A stretch of 64,000 bases of DNA, taken from NCBI GenBank assembly GCA_947593975.1, contig CANQDW010000004.1, positions 1 to 64,000 on the forward strand. Reading direction: 5' to 3'. The position numbers and the translations under genes are program-made. The notes beneath the pieces are model-generated. The model had not been told where the DNA came from. It saw nothing but the letters and a program-made list of their open reading frames with translations, and ran no database searches. Positions 37,394 through 47,807 of the stretch are shown in pieces; the stretch's first letter is position 1, and every line of letters begins with the position of its first letter. Origin of the DNA: an uncultured Lachnospiraceae bacterium. Its GTDB lineage: Bacteria > Bacillota > Clostridia > Lachnospirales > Lachnospiraceae.

Positions 37394-38287
37394 ATGAAGA
37401 TAAGAAACGGCAGGTTTTCGCGTTTCGCCATATGTGCGGTAACGGCTGCATTTTTGATGTTTGCCGGCTGCGCGTATGAAAAAACGGATATTTCTTATAA
37501 TACCGCGGAATGTGACTTAAGCGATATACCTGAATTTGACGGCGAACCGTATGAAGTGTTAAACGGGAATATACCTGAGTTTGATGAAGAGGATTATACT
37601 ACGGAAGCGTTTGAAGAGTACAGCAAAAAGGACAGCCTCGGAAGATGCGGTACGGCGTATGCAAATATATGCGAGGAGATCATGCCCGATAAAAAAAGGG
37701 AAGATATAGGCATGGTCAAACCGTCGGGATGGCATACCGTAAAATATGACTGCGTGGACGGACTGTATCTGTACAACAGATGCCATTTGATAGGTTATCA
37801 GCTTTCGGGCGAAAACGACAATGACAGAAACCTTATAACCGGGACAAGGTATATGAACGTACAGGGCATGCTGCCGTTTGAAAATATGGTTGACGATTAT
37901 GTTGAAGATACGGGAAACCATGTTTTATACAGAGTAACGCCGGTATATGAGGGAGACGACCTTGTGGCAAGCGGCGTGCAGATGGAAGGCTGGTCGGTAG
38001 AAGACGAAGGCGAGGGCATATGCTATAACGTCTTTGTATATAACAGCCAGCCGGGCGTCGATATAGATTACGCAACGGGTGACAGCAGGCTTTCGGAGGA
38101 TGAGCCCGCGCAGGATGAGGAGCAAAAAGAAAGCGGATACGTGCTTAATACCAATACAAAGAAATTCCATTATAGTTCATGTGAAAGCGTATCTTCTATA
38201 TCGGAGTATAATAAAGAGATCTCATATGAGAGCAGACAAAAGCTTATAGATGAAGGTTATTCCCCGTGCGGAAGGTGCAGGCCTTAA
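37394..38287 (+). CDS. Secreted lipoprotein DNA/RNA non-specific endonuclease with C-terminal FHxxxC module
   Basis: LMFAGCAY lipobox; YLYNRCHLIGYQLSGENDNDRNLITGTRYMN; KKFHYSSCESVSSI...GYSPCGRC. Confidence 0.85.
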   Translation: MKIRNGRFSRFAICAVTAAFLMFAGCAYEKTDISYNTAECDLSDIPEFDGEPYEVLNGNIPEFDEEDYTTEAFEEYSKKDSLGRCGTAYANICEEIMPDKKREDIGMVKPSGWHTVKYDCVDGLYLYNRCHLIGYQLSGENDNDRNLITGTRYMNVQGMLPFENMVDDYVEDTGNHVLYRVTPVYEGDDLVASGVQMEGWSVEDEGEGICYNVFVYNSQPGVDIDYATGDSRLSEDEPAQDEEQKESGYVLNTNTKKFHYSSCESVSSISEYNKEISYESRQKLIDEGYSPCGRCRP

Positions 38288-38314
38288 CATAAGCGTATGG
38301 ATAAGAGGGATATT

Positions 38315-38803
38315 ATGATAGCTGTGATAGCGGCGTATTCAAAGAACAGCAGGGCCATTGGCAGAAACGGCAAACTTATATGGGATATTCCTTCGGATAA
38401 GCAAAGGTTTAGAAAGCTTACCTGGGGAAATGTAGTCATAATGGGAAGAAAGACTTATGAGGAAATAGGAACTCCTCTGCGCGGCAGGATGAATATTGTG
38501 CTTTCAAAGAGCGCGCTTTATTCGGACGAAAATCTTACTTCCGCCGTTTCCTTAAAAGAAGCGCTTGATATATGCGAAAAAGACGCCTCCTTAAAAGAAA
38601 AAAAGATCTTTATATGCGGCGGGCAAAGCGTATATGCGGAGGCGATGCCTTTTGCAAACGAACTGTACCTGTCGGTAATTGACGGGGAGTATGAAGGCGA
38701 CGCGCATTTCCCGGAGTTTGACGAGCGTATGTATGAATGTGTATATAAGGAGCATATTAAAGAGGCTGTGCCTTATACGTTTTATAAGTATATAAAAAGA
38801 TAA
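38315..38803 (+). CDS. folA: Dihydrofolate reductase
   Basis: IAAYSKNSRAIGRNGKLIWDIPSDKQRFRKLTWGNVVIMGRKTYEEIG. Confidence 0.9.
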   Translation: MIAVIAAYSKNSRAIGRNGKLIWDIPSDKQRFRKLTWGNVVIMGRKTYEEIGTPLRGRMNIVLSKSALYSDENLTSAVSLKEALDICEKDASLKEKKIFICGGQSVYAEAMPFANELYLSVIDGEYEGDAHFPEFDERMYECVYKEHIKEAVPYTFYKYIKR

Positions 38804-38819
38804 ATTAAAAAGTTGTCCT

Positions 38820-38876
38820 AAAATCACACCTTACGGCATATGATTATAATTAGAGTATATGCTGTAAGGTGATTTT
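38820..38876 (+). promoter_or_regulatory. Long imperfect inverted repeat, right arm containing the SD of the SpoIID-like gene
   Basis: aaaatcacaccttacggcatat / atatgctgtaaggtgatttt immediately before ATG 38878. Confidence 0.65.
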
Positions 38877-38877
38877 T

Positions 38878-41265
38878 ATGCGAAAAAAACGGATCGTAGT
38901 GATAATAATGGCGGCGGCTATGTTTATGATATTTGCGGCAAGGGTTGCGGATATAGTAAAAAACAGGATATATGATAATAAGAGTACGGCGGGGATAGGG
39001 ATAGACAACGTATATATACCGAGGGCGCTTGCGGCGAAGATGCTTGCGCTCCTTAAGTATTCCCATAATGAGATCGCGGGGATAGAACCAGAAGAAACGT
39101 ATACGGACGCAGACGGCGGGGAGTGGTACGATAAATATTTTGCGGCGTCAGGCATGCTTGGGATAGACTGGGGAGATAAAAAGTGCAGGCCGCAGGATGA
39201 GCTGACCTGCGGGGAATGTATAGATATAGTAAGCGAAATGACAAATGATGCGGACGGAAAGACAGCGGAAGAGATAAAAAAGATCCTCGGTAAGTTTGAA
39301 TATGATGAAAAGATAAGCGCGGCCAAATGGCTTGCCGTGTATGAAGCTATACCTTCTTTGGCGGGAGATGGAAGTGATTACAGAAAGATCTTAAAAGAAG
39401 ATCTGTTTTTGCTGTCGCTTCTTGATAAAGAAGACAACTCCTGGGAAGCCGCCACCGGTTCCGGGGCGTATCATTTTGACGGGTTCGCCCTGGATGCGTA
39501 TGCAAACAGGACGCTAAGCGTATTATCCGACGGAAATGAGATCATATATATATACGGCATATCCGAAAAAGATACGGTTATACAAAATGCCTGGATCGAC
39601 AGCATAAAGGGCGAGCAGATGATACTATATTATTCGGGCGTATTTGCGGAATTTTCGTTGAGCGATGAGCTTAAGGAAAATATCCCGGCTGTGAATGATA
39701 CGGTTGCCGACGTTACGATATCCTCTGACAGGATTACCGGTGTAAAAGTAAAAGGCGAGCGTGTAAACGACAGGATACTGTCGGTAAATGACAGTTCTAT
39801 TGAAACGGCTTCATACGGAAACCTGATGTTTGCGGATAATTATAAGATATACGGGATATACGGAGAGATAAAACAGCTCGGGATATCAGACATAAGCGTA
39901 GGATATCAGGTGTCCGATATCGTTATCGATGATAATACGGTATGCGCCGTTCTTGTTAAGGGGCAGGTTGCGCCCGCAAATATAAGGGTAGCGATAATGA
40001 CAACGGGATATAAGGGATATTATCACAAAAAAGCCGTTATAGCGTCTGATATGGGTATGAAGATTTTGGTAAACGGGACCGAGAACCATTACGCGGCGGG
40101 CGAAGAGGCGGCCTTTAACGCGGATAACGAGCTCCTTAAACAGGGCAGGGTAACGATCGCTCCCGAAAACGGCGGCAGGCTTTTGTTAAAAAGCGTAAAA
40201 AGAAACGGTAAAGCGCATTATTACAGGGGAACTGTTGAACTGCGGCTTACCGATAACGGGATAACGGTAATAAATGAACTTTCAATAGATGAGTATCTGT
40301 ACGCCGTAGTGCCGAGCGAGATGCCCGTATCTTACAATATAGAAGCACTTAAGGCCCAGGCGGTATGCGCGAGGAGTTATGCCTACAGGCAGGTAATGTC
40401 GGGCGGTATATTGGAACTCGGAGCCCATGTGGATGACAGTACGGCATACCAGGTATATAACAATACGCCCGAAACGCCCGAATCAATAGAAGCGGTAAAC
40501 CAAACTTCCGGCTGCGTGCTCACTTATAACGGGGATATAGTAAGCGCCTATTATTTTTCAACTTCCTGCGGATATACCGCAAACGGTTCCGACGTATGGT
40601 TTGGGATGAAGGATGTAGGATATTTGAGCGCATTGCTGCAAAACGATATGCCGACGGATGCGGCCTATGATATGTCTGACGAAAAAACATTTAAGGATTT
40701 TATGGATAATAAACCCGTGTCTACATACGACGCATCGTTTCCGTGGTACAGATGGGAAGTGCGGCTTAGCGAAAGCATGGCGCGCTCGTCGTTTGAAAGA
40801 TCGGTTAAGGCAAGGTACGCCGTAAATCCGTCTCTTATCCTTACAAAAGACGAAAATGGAAATTATATAAGCAGCCGGATTGACGGGATAGGAAAGATTA
40901 AGAATATAAAAGTCGGCAGACGTTCGGACGGGGGCATCATAACTTCGCTCATAATAAAAGGAAGCAAAAAAACGGTAAAGATACTGTCGGAATATAATAT
41001 CAGGCTGCTTCTTGCCCCGACGGATTCGGTTATAAAAAGAAACGACAGGAGTACGGTTAACGGGCTTTCGCTTCTGCCAAGCGCATTTTTCTATATCGAT
41101 ACCACGACAGAAAACGGCGAAAAAGTATTCGTGCTTCACGGCGGCGGATACGGGCACGGCGTCGGGATGAGCCAGAACGGAGCCGGCAAAATGGCGGAAA
41201 GCGGTTATGCGTATACGGATATACTTGAACACTATTATAAGGGATGCATTGTGGAAAAACGTTAG
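38878..41265 (+). CDS. SpoIID/LytB domain protein
   Basis: LSIDEYLYAVVPSEMPVSYNIEALKAQAVCARSYAY; HGGGYGHGVGMSQNGAGKMAESG. Confidence 0.9.
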   Translation: MRKKRIVVIIMAAAMFMIFAARVADIVKNRIYDNKSTAGIGIDNVYIPRALAAKMLALLKYSHNEIAGIEPEETYTDADGGEWYDKYFAASGMLGIDWGDKKCRPQDELTCGECIDIVSEMTNDADGKTAEEIKKILGKFEYDEKISAAKWLAVYEAIPSLAGDGSDYRKILKEDLFLLSLLDKEDNSWEAATGSGAYHFDGFALDAYANRTLSVLSDGNEIIYIYGISEKDTVIQNAWIDSIKGEQMILYYSGVFAEFSLSDELKENIPAVNDTVADVTISSDRITGVKVKGERVNDRILSVNDSSIETASYGNLMFADNYKIYGIYGEIKQLGISDISVGYQVSDIVIDDNTVCAVLVKGQVAPANIRVAIMTTGYKGYYHKKAVIASDMGMKILVNGTENHYAAGEEAAFNADNELLKQGRVTIAPENGGRLLLKSVKRNGKAHYYRGTVELRLTDNGITVINELSIDEYLYAVVPSEMPVSYNIEALKAQAVCARSYAYRQVMSGGILELGAHVDDSTAYQVYNNTPETPESIEAVNQTSGCVLTYNGDIVSAYYFSTSCGYTANGSDVWFGMKDVGYLSALLQNDMPTDAAYDMSDEKTFKDFMDNKPVSTYDASFPWYRWEVRLSESMARSSFERSVKARYAVNPSLILTKDENGNYISSRIDGIGKIKNIKVGRRSDGGIITSLIIKGSKKTVKILSEYNIRLLLAPTDSVIKRNDRSTVNGLSLLPSAFFYIDTTTENGEKVFVLHGGGYGHGVGMSQNGAGKMAESGYAYTDILEHYYKGCIVEKR

Positions 41266-42065
41266 CCGTCTTTTCTGCGCCTGCTTAACGCGACGTTTAT
41301 TTCCGCGCCTATGAACAATATATACATACAGAAATACAGCCACATAAGAAGGAGTATGATAGTGGAAAGGCTTCCGTATATTGAATTTTTGAGATTGACG
41401 AAATCCATGTATATTGAATAGATATATGAGAACAGGACCATGCCGGCGGTCGTAAATACCGCACCCGGAAGCTCGTATCTGATCTTGGTTTTTCTGTCCG
41501 GGATCCACGTATAGATTATGATAAATATAAAAAAGCACATCAAAACCGCGATCATGATTCGCATATCAAAAATAACAGACGTAAAGCCTATCCATGCCGC
41601 AAGCTTGTTGCCAAATATGATAAGGGCTAAGGATGCGAGTATTATTATAATGAGTAAGAGTGTGTAGATTACGGCAAAAAAGCGTTTGAAAAAGTAATTT
41701 TGTCTGTAATCGCAGCCGTATATACTGTTTATGCTTTGTACGATTCCCCAAATGCCTTTTGATGATGACCAGAGGGCTACTATGATCGATATCGACATGA
41801 TGCCGGAGCTTGAGTTATATATTTCATGTATCCATGACGTAAGCATATCGCCTATTGCGCCGGGAGCCAGATTCTCAATAAAATTAAGAAGCACATCTTT
41901 GTCAAACGGCATATATTTTATAAAAGCAAGCAGCGCCATTATGAACGGAAAAGCCGAAATAAATAGGAAGAATGACACGTATGCCGAGTATGCCGGAACG
42001 TTATCCGACGACATCTTCGATGTGAAAAGTGAAACTCTTTTGATCGTTTTTTTAATTATCTGCAT
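41262..42065 (-). CDS. YihY/BrkB family membrane protein
   Basis: SAYVSFFLFISAFPFIMALLAF; ALWSSSKGIWGIVQSINSIYG. Confidence 0.85.
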   Translation of the reverse strand: MQIIKKTIKRVSLFTSKMSSDNVPAYSAYVSFFLFISAFPFIMALLAFIKYMPFDKDVLLNFIENLAPGAIGDMLTSWIHEIYNSSSGIMSISIIVALWSSSKGIWGIVQSINSIYGCDYRQNYFFKRFFAVIYTLLLIIIILASLALIIFGNKLAAWIGFTSVIFDMRIMIAVLMCFFIFIIIYTWIPDRKTKIRYELPGAVFTTAGMVLFSYIYSIYMDFVNLKNSIYGSLSTIILLLMWLYFCMYILFIGAEINVALSRRRKDG

Positions 42066-42233
42066 ATATCTTTTACCTGCTCAATCCTTAATATCCAATA
42101 TATATAGTTTAAGTTTGTCATATGTACATATTATAACAGAAAATGTTGGCGCGCGGCAAATTAATATGAATTATTCTGCATATTATACTTTTATAAACAT
42201 GCTGAACGTGCTATACTCACAATATACGTATTC

Positions 42234-42314
42234 TTACTCATAAAATTAGTAAAATATATGAGTAAATGAGTAAATATGCTAAAATATGAGTAATCTTACT
42301 CATATCGTGAGTAA
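42234..42314. promoter_or_regulatory. Cluster of six TGAGTAA/TTACTCA octamer-like sites
   Basis: 42234-41, 42258-65, 42266-73, 42286-93, 42296-303, 42307-14. Confidence 0.75.
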
Positions 42315-42348
42315 AAATAACGGCGGCATACAAAAGGGAGATGTAAGA

Positions 42349-42552
42349 TTGCTGAGAAAATATATAAGAAGGATAAGATTTTACATGAAACTAAAACAGG
42401 CGGACCGCTTATGGTATTATATGGGAGGGAATGGCTTCGGGCTGTTTCCGCCGTCTTTTTGCCTTAAGCATATGAAGGATATGCCGTATATTGCCGATAA
42501 AACTTTAAAGGAGCTTAAGCAGATGATCGATGAGTATATATCTGACAACTGA
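42349..42552 (+). CDS. Small hypothetical protein
   Basis: TTG start after gggag; longer ATG at 42286 lies inside the repeat cluster. Confidence 0.5.
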   Translation: MLRKYIRRIRFYMKLKQADRLWYYMGGNGFGLFPPSFCLKHMKDMPYIADKTLKELKQMIDEYISDN

Positions 42553-42618
42553 ATCGTGGGATACTTGCCAAAATCAAAAGTGTGCTGTACGATATAATGA
42601 CAGGAGGCGACTTGCGTT

Positions 42619-43986
42619 ATGAGTAGTATAAGGCAAAAAGCATCTGCCAAAGATATGACGGCGGGAAATATTATTTTTTTGCTGATACAGTTTTCGGTAC
42701 CTTTGATCATAGGTAATCTTTTTCAGATGATGTATAATACGGTGGATTCCCTTGTAGTAGGCAATTTTGTGGGAAAAGAAGCTCTTGCGGCGGTTGGCTC
42801 TACTACAATGATAATCAATATGCTTGTATTCTTTTTTAACGGCGTGTCAATCGGAGCCGGCGTTGTTATCAGCCGTTATTACGGGGCGAAAAAATACGAC
42901 AGTTTACATACCGCGGTTGAAACGACGATTTTTGTAACGCTTGTCTGCGGAGTGCTGTTTACGGTTATCGGTATATTATTGGTTCGTCCGATGCTTATTT
43001 TTATGTCCACGCCGGAAGACGTTATGGATTCGGCGACGGTATATCTGAAAATATATTTCGCCGGTATGCTCGGGCTTTTGGTCTATAATATGGGAAGCGG
43101 GATACTGCGCGCCGTAGGGGATACGAAAAGACCGCTTATGTTCCTTATCTTTACCAGCGTTGTCAATGCCGTGTTAGATCTTTTGTTTGTGATAGTCTTT
43201 CACGCGGGTATCGCGGGCGTGGCATATGCGACGATCATCGCGCAGTTTATTTCGGCGGGCATGATACTGGTTCTCCTTACGAGGACGAAAGACGTCTATT
43301 ATCTGTCCTGGAAGGATTTAAAATGCGATGTTTCGGTACTTAAGCAGATATTTACGATCGGACTTCCGACCGGAGTACAGTCTGTGATCACCGCGTTTTC
43401 CAATATATTCGTGCAGTCTTACATTAACAGTTTCGGTTCGGCGTGCATGGCGGGCTGGAGTTGTTATAATAAGCTGGATATGTTTATCATGCTGCCGATG
43501 CAGAGCGTGGCGCAGGCGGCGACTACGTTCGTAGGACAGAACGTCGGCGCGGGAAAAGAAGACCGTGTAAATAAGGGGACCGTGCAGGCTGTAACGCTTG
43601 CCGTGGGTATTACCGCGGTAATCGCCGCGTTTTTATTCGTTTTTGCTTCGCCGGCGAACGGGATCTTTACCGACGATGACGGCGTTGTGCGTTACGGCGT
43701 GCTGTTTCTTAAGACGAACGTATTTTTCATGCTGTTTAACTGCGTAAACCATACGCTTGCGGGAGCGCTCCGCGGACGTGGAGACTCGGCGGGGCCTATG
43801 GTGATAATGATATTAAATTTCGTAGTGGTAAGGCAGATATACTTATTTATAATGACGCATTTTATAAGCAATACGGAAAGGCTCGTCGGTTTAAGCTATC
43901 CGGTAGGCTGGACGGCGTGCTGTATAGTCGAGGTTGCGTATTTTTATCTGCGGTGGAAGAAAAAAGCTATAAGATCCGGCTATTGA
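42619..43986 (+). CDS. MATE family efflux transporter
   Basis: LIQFSVPLIIGNLFQMMYNTVDSLVVGNFVGKEALAAVGST. Confidence 0.93.
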   Translation: MSSIRQKASAKDMTAGNIIFLLIQFSVPLIIGNLFQMMYNTVDSLVVGNFVGKEALAAVGSTTMIINMLVFFFNGVSIGAGVVISRYYGAKKYDSLHTAVETTIFVTLVCGVLFTVIGILLVRPMLIFMSTPEDVMDSATVYLKIYFAGMLGLLVYNMGSGILRAVGDTKRPLMFLIFTSVVNAVLDLLFVIVFHAGIAGVAYATIIAQFISAGMILVLLTRTKDVYYLSWKDLKCDVSVLKQIFTIGLPTGVQSVITAFSNIFVQSYINSFGSACMAGWSCYNKLDMFIMLPMQSVAQAATTFVGQNVGAGKEDRVNKGTVQAVTLAVGITAVIAAFLFVFASPANGIFTDDDGVVRYGVLFLKTNVFFMLFNCVNHTLAGALRGRGDSAGPMVIMILNFVVVRQIYLFIMTHFISNTERLVGLSYPVGWTACCIVEVAYFYLRWKKKAIRSGY

Positions 43987-44012
43987 CAATAGCAAAATGT
44001 TCGTGCTATTAT
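43983..44012 (+). promoter_or_regulatory. Promoter TTGACA-18-TATTAT for the T-box/pheST transcript
   Basis: Seen directly; predicted TSS abuts the T-box 5' end. Confidence 0.7.
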
Positions 44013-44019
44013 ATGCGGT

Positions 44020-44278
44020 AAGGCGATGATGGTGCAAAAGAGTTATAAGATACTTACAGAGAGACGGGGTCACTGGCTGCAAGCCCTGTCAGTCCATGTT
44101 ATAACTTTAATTTCACACCGGAGTTTCGGTTCTGAACGGGTTTTTACGCCCCGGTAGGGACCTGCGTATGATGTGCGTTAAACATGACGAGGGCCCGGTG
44201 TCTGTAAGGCGTTGGGAACGAGGGTGGTACCGCGGAATATCCGTCCCTTGCAGAGTTGTCTGCAGGGGGCTTTTTTTC
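44020..44278 (+). ncRNA. T-box leader (pheST) with terminator
   Basis: AGAGAG element, gaacgAGGGTGGTACCGCGgaa antiterminator core, cccttgcagagttgtctgcagggggcttttttt terminator. Confidence 0.93.
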
Positions 44279-44322
44279 TGAAAAAGAAAAATATAAAAAA
44301 CCTTAACAGGAGGACATATGAA

Positions 44323-45342
44323 ATGAAAGATAAGCTGAACAAGATCGTGGAAGACGCAATAGCAAAAATTGATAATTCCGACAGCCTTTCCGCCCTTAAT
44401 GATATTAAGGTATTCTATCTGGGCAAGAAAGGCGAGCTGACGTCCGTGCTGAAATCCATGAAGGATGTGCAGGCGTCGGAGAGACCCGTAATAGGACAAA
44501 TGGTGAACAACGCAAGAAATACCATTGAGGAAATGCTTGAAACCAGGAAAAAGGCGTTTGAAAAGAAGATAAGGGAGGAGAAGCTTAAGGCGGAGACGAT
44601 CGACGTTACGCTTCCCGGAAGAAAGCCGCATATGGGACATAAGCATCCTAATTCTATAGCGCTTGACGATGTGGAAAGGATATTTATAGGAATGGGATAT
44701 GAGGTAGTTGAAGGGCCTGAAGTTGAGTATGACTATTATAACTTTGAGGCGCTTAATATACCGGCGAACCATCCGGCGAAAGATGAGCAGGATACGTTTT
44801 ATATTAACGATGATATAGTTTTAAGGACGCAGACGTCTTCCGTCCAGGTCCATGTAATGGAAAAGAAAAAGCTTCCTATAAGGATGATAGCGCCGGGCAG
44901 GGTATTTCGTTCGGACGAGGTAGATGCGACGCATTCCCCTTCGTTTAATCAGATCGAAGGGCTTGTAATAGATAAGGACATAACGTTTGCGGACCTTAAG
45001 GGAACTTTGGCTGAGTTTGCAAAGAGGATGTTCGGCGAAACTACGAAGGTAAGATTCAGACCGCATCATTTCCCGTTCACGGAGCCGAGCGCGGAGATGG
45101 ACGTTTCGTGTTTCAAATGCGGCGGAAGCGGCTGCAGGTTCTGTAAGGGAGAAGGATGGATAGAGATACTCGGCTGCGGGATGGTACATCCGAGAGTGCT
45201 TGAAATGAGGGACATAGATTCCGAAGAATACCAGGGCTTCGCGTTTGGTATGGGACTTGAGAGGATAGCGCTCCTTAAATATGAGATTGACGACATGAGA
45301 CTTTTGTATGAGAACGATATACGTTTTCTTGAACAGTTTTAA
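44323..45342 (+). CDS. pheS: Phenylalanyl-tRNA synthetase alpha subunit
   Basis: HPNSIALDDVERIFIGMGYEVVEGPEVEYDYYNFEALN; start at ATG 44323 with RBS. Confidence 0.95.
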   Translation: MKDKLNKIVEDAIAKIDNSDSLSALNDIKVFYLGKKGELTSVLKSMKDVQASERPVIGQMVNNARNTIEEMLETRKKAFEKKIREEKLKAETIDVTLPGRKPHMGHKHPNSIALDDVERIFIGMGYEVVEGPEVEYDYYNFEALNIPANHPAKDEQDTFYINDDIVLRTQTSSVQVHVMEKKKLPIRMIAPGRVFRSDEVDATHSPSFNQIEGLVIDKDITFADLKGTLAEFAKRMFGETTKVRFRPHHFPFTEPSAEMDVSCFKCGGSGCRFCKGEGWIEILGCGMVHPRVLEMRDIDSEEYQGFAFGMGLERIALLKYEIDDMRLLYENDIRFLEQF

Positions 45343-45365
45343 ATAATAATGAATGGAGGCATATT

Positions 45366-47807
45366 ATGAATACACCATTATCGTGGATTAAAGCATACGT
45401 ACCCGACCTTGACTGCAGCGCGGATGAATATATGGACAGGATGACTCTTACCGGCACCAAGGTTGAGGGATATCAGAAATTAGATGACGGACTTGAAAAG
45501 ATCGTAGTAGGAAAGATAATTAAGATAGAAAAGCACCCTGATGCCGACAAGCTTGTTGTGTGTCAGGTACAGGTGGATGAAGAGGGAACGGTTATACAGA
45601 TAGTGACAGGCGCGCCTAACGTGTATGAGGGCGCTATAGTCCCGGTTGTGCTTGACGGAGGACGCGTGGCATGCGACCATTCCGGAAAGAGGGTCGCCGG
45701 CGGAACGAAGATAAAGAAAGGAAAACTCCGCGGGGTTGAGTCTTTCGGGATGATGTGTTCCATACAGGAACTTGGTTCCGATACGGATATGTATCCGGAC
45801 GCATGTGACGACGGCATATACATTTTTAACGACAATAAAGAATACCGCAGCGCAAAGCTCGGAAGCGACGTGCCTGAGCTTTTGGGGCTTCGCGATGTGA
45901 ATTTTGAATATGAGATCACATCAAACCGTGTGGATTGTTTCTCGGTTATAGGTATAGCAAGGGAAGCCGCCGCGACTTTCGGAAAGAAGTTTTGTCCGCC
46001 GAAAGTTACGGTTACGGGAAATGATGAAAAAGCTTCTGATTATGTAAGCGTTGAAGTTGTTGATAAAGATCTGTGCCCGAGATATATTGCAAGGGTAGTT
46101 AAGAACATAAGGCTTGCGCCGTCTCCGGAATGGCTGCAGAGAAGGCTTGCGGCATGTGGGATAAGGCCTATTAACAACATCGTTGACATAACCAATTACG
46201 TTATGGAAGAGTATGCCCAGCCTATGCATGCGTTTGATCTGGATACGATCGCGGGAAGAAAGATCGTAGTAAGGCGCGCAAAGGACGGGGAGGTATTTAC
46301 GACGCTTGACGGACAGGACCGCATAATGGATTCCGACGTCCTTATGATATGCGATGCGGATAAGCCTGTAGGCATTGCGGGAATAATGGGAGGAGAAAAT
46401 TCCAAGATCACCGATAATGTAACTACGATGCTTTTTGAGGCGGCATGTTTTGACGGAACGAATATACGCCTTTCGGGCAAGAGGCTCGGTATGCGTACCG
46501 ATGCTCAGGCAAAATTCGAAAAAGGGCTTGATCCGGAAAATGCAATGGAAGCCATCAACCGCGCATGTCAGCTTATCGAAGAGCTTGACGCCGGGGATGT
46601 TGTCGGCGGCTGTGTGGACGTATACAGCAAAAAGAGAGAGCCAAGGGTTGTAAAATATGATGCGGATAGGATAAACAGGCTCCTTGGGACCGATATCGAT
46701 GAAGATACGATGGTTTCATATTTTGAAATGGTAGACCTTAAAACCGATAAGGAAAAGAAGGAAGTTACGGTGCCGACTTGGAGGCAGGATGTAGAAATTA
46801 TGGCGGATCTTGCAGAGGAAGTTGCGCGTTTCTACGGATATGAGAATATACCGCTTACGCTTCCCACGGGTGAGGCTACCACGGGTGGTCTGTCTTATAA
46901 ATTAAGGGTAGAGCAGATCGCGGCAAATACGGCCGAATACCTTGGATTTTCAGAGGCAAGCACATATTCGTTTGAAAGCCCGAAAGTATTTGACAAGCTG
47001 CTTATAAAAGAAGACGACAGCCTCCGCAGGACGGTAGTGATATCAAACCCTCTCGGCGAAGATTACAGTATCATGCGCACATCTTCGTTAAACGGTATGC
47101 TTACATCGCTCTCTACGAATTACAACAGGAGAAATAAAAATGTAAGATTATATGAAATGGCTAATATATATATACCAAAGCAGGTGCCGGTTACGGAACT
47201 TCCCGACGAACGCAGACAGCTCACGCTCGGAATGTACGGTTCATGTGATTTCTATGATATGAAGGGCGCGCTTGAAACAGTGCTCCACAAGTGCAGCCTG
47301 AAAAATGATATCGTATTTGATTCACATTCAAAAAGGCCGTATCTGCATCCGGGCAGACAGGCGGACGTTATTTATAAAGATACCGCGATAGGTTATATCG
47401 GCGAGATACATCCGGAAGTATGCGACAATTATCTTATTAAAGAGAAAACATATGTCGCTGTGCTGGATATGGAATACATCGTAAATTATGCCGATTTTGA
47501 CGCGGTAAAATACAAGGGCATCCCTAAATATCCTGCGGTTACAAGAGATATAAGCCTTGTGATGGATAAAGATATACAGGCGGGACAGATCGAAGAAGTT
47601 ATCACGAAAAATGCCGGAAAGCTTCTTGAGAAATGCGAACTGTTTGACGTGTACGAAGGCGACAGGCTGGATGAGGGCAAGAAATCGCTTGCTTATTCGA
47701 TAAGGTTCAGACATGCGGAAAAGACGCTTGAAGATAAGGAAGTAAATGAAGTTATGGAAAAGATCATAAACAAGCTGTCTGAGCTCGGAGCGGCGCTCAG
47801 AAGTTAG
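45366..47807 (+). CDS. pheT: Phenylalanyl-tRNA synthetase beta subunit
   Basis: 813 aa; tRNA-bind, B3/B4, B5, FDX-ACB regions. Confidence 0.95.
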   Translation: MNTPLSWIKAYVPDLDCSADEYMDRMTLTGTKVEGYQKLDDGLEKIVVGKIIKIEKHPDADKLVVCQVQVDEEGTVIQIVTGAPNVYEGAIVPVVLDGGRVACDHSGKRVAGGTKIKKGKLRGVESFGMMCSIQELGSDTDMYPDACDDGIYIFNDNKEYRSAKLGSDVPELLGLRDVNFEYEITSNRVDCFSVIGIAREAAATFGKKFCPPKVTVTGNDEKASDYVSVEVVDKDLCPRYIARVVKNIRLAPSPEWLQRRLAACGIRPINNIVDITNYVMEEYAQPMHAFDLDTIAGRKIVVRRAKDGEVFTTLDGQDRIMDSDVLMICDADKPVGIAGIMGGENSKITDNVTTMLFEAACFDGTNIRLSGKRLGMRTDAQAKFEKGLDPENAMEAINRACQLIEELDAGDVVGGCVDVYSKKREPRVVKYDADRINRLLGTDIDEDTMVSYFEMVDLKTDKEKKEVTVPTWRQDVEIMADLAEEVARFYGYENIPLTLPTGEATTGGLSYKLRVEQIAANTAEYLGFSEASTYSFESPKVFDKLLIKEDDSLRRTVVISNPLGEDYSIMRTSSLNGMLTSLSTNYNRRNKNVRLYEMANIYIPKQVPVTELPDERRQLTLGMYGSCDFYDMKGALETVLHKCSLKNDIVFDSHSKRPYLHPGRQADVIYKDTAIGYIGEIHPEVCDNYLIKEKTYVAVLDMEYIVNYADFDAVKYKGIPKYPAVTRDISLVMDKDIQAGQIEEVITKNAGKLLEKCELFDVYEGDRLDEGKKSLAYSIRFRHAEKTLEDKEVNEVMEKIINKLSELGAALRS

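Noticed and set aside
40558-41538. 326-aa minus-strand ORF opposite the SpoIID-like gene and overlapping yihY
   Set aside because: Overlaps two confident genes; no recognisable domain
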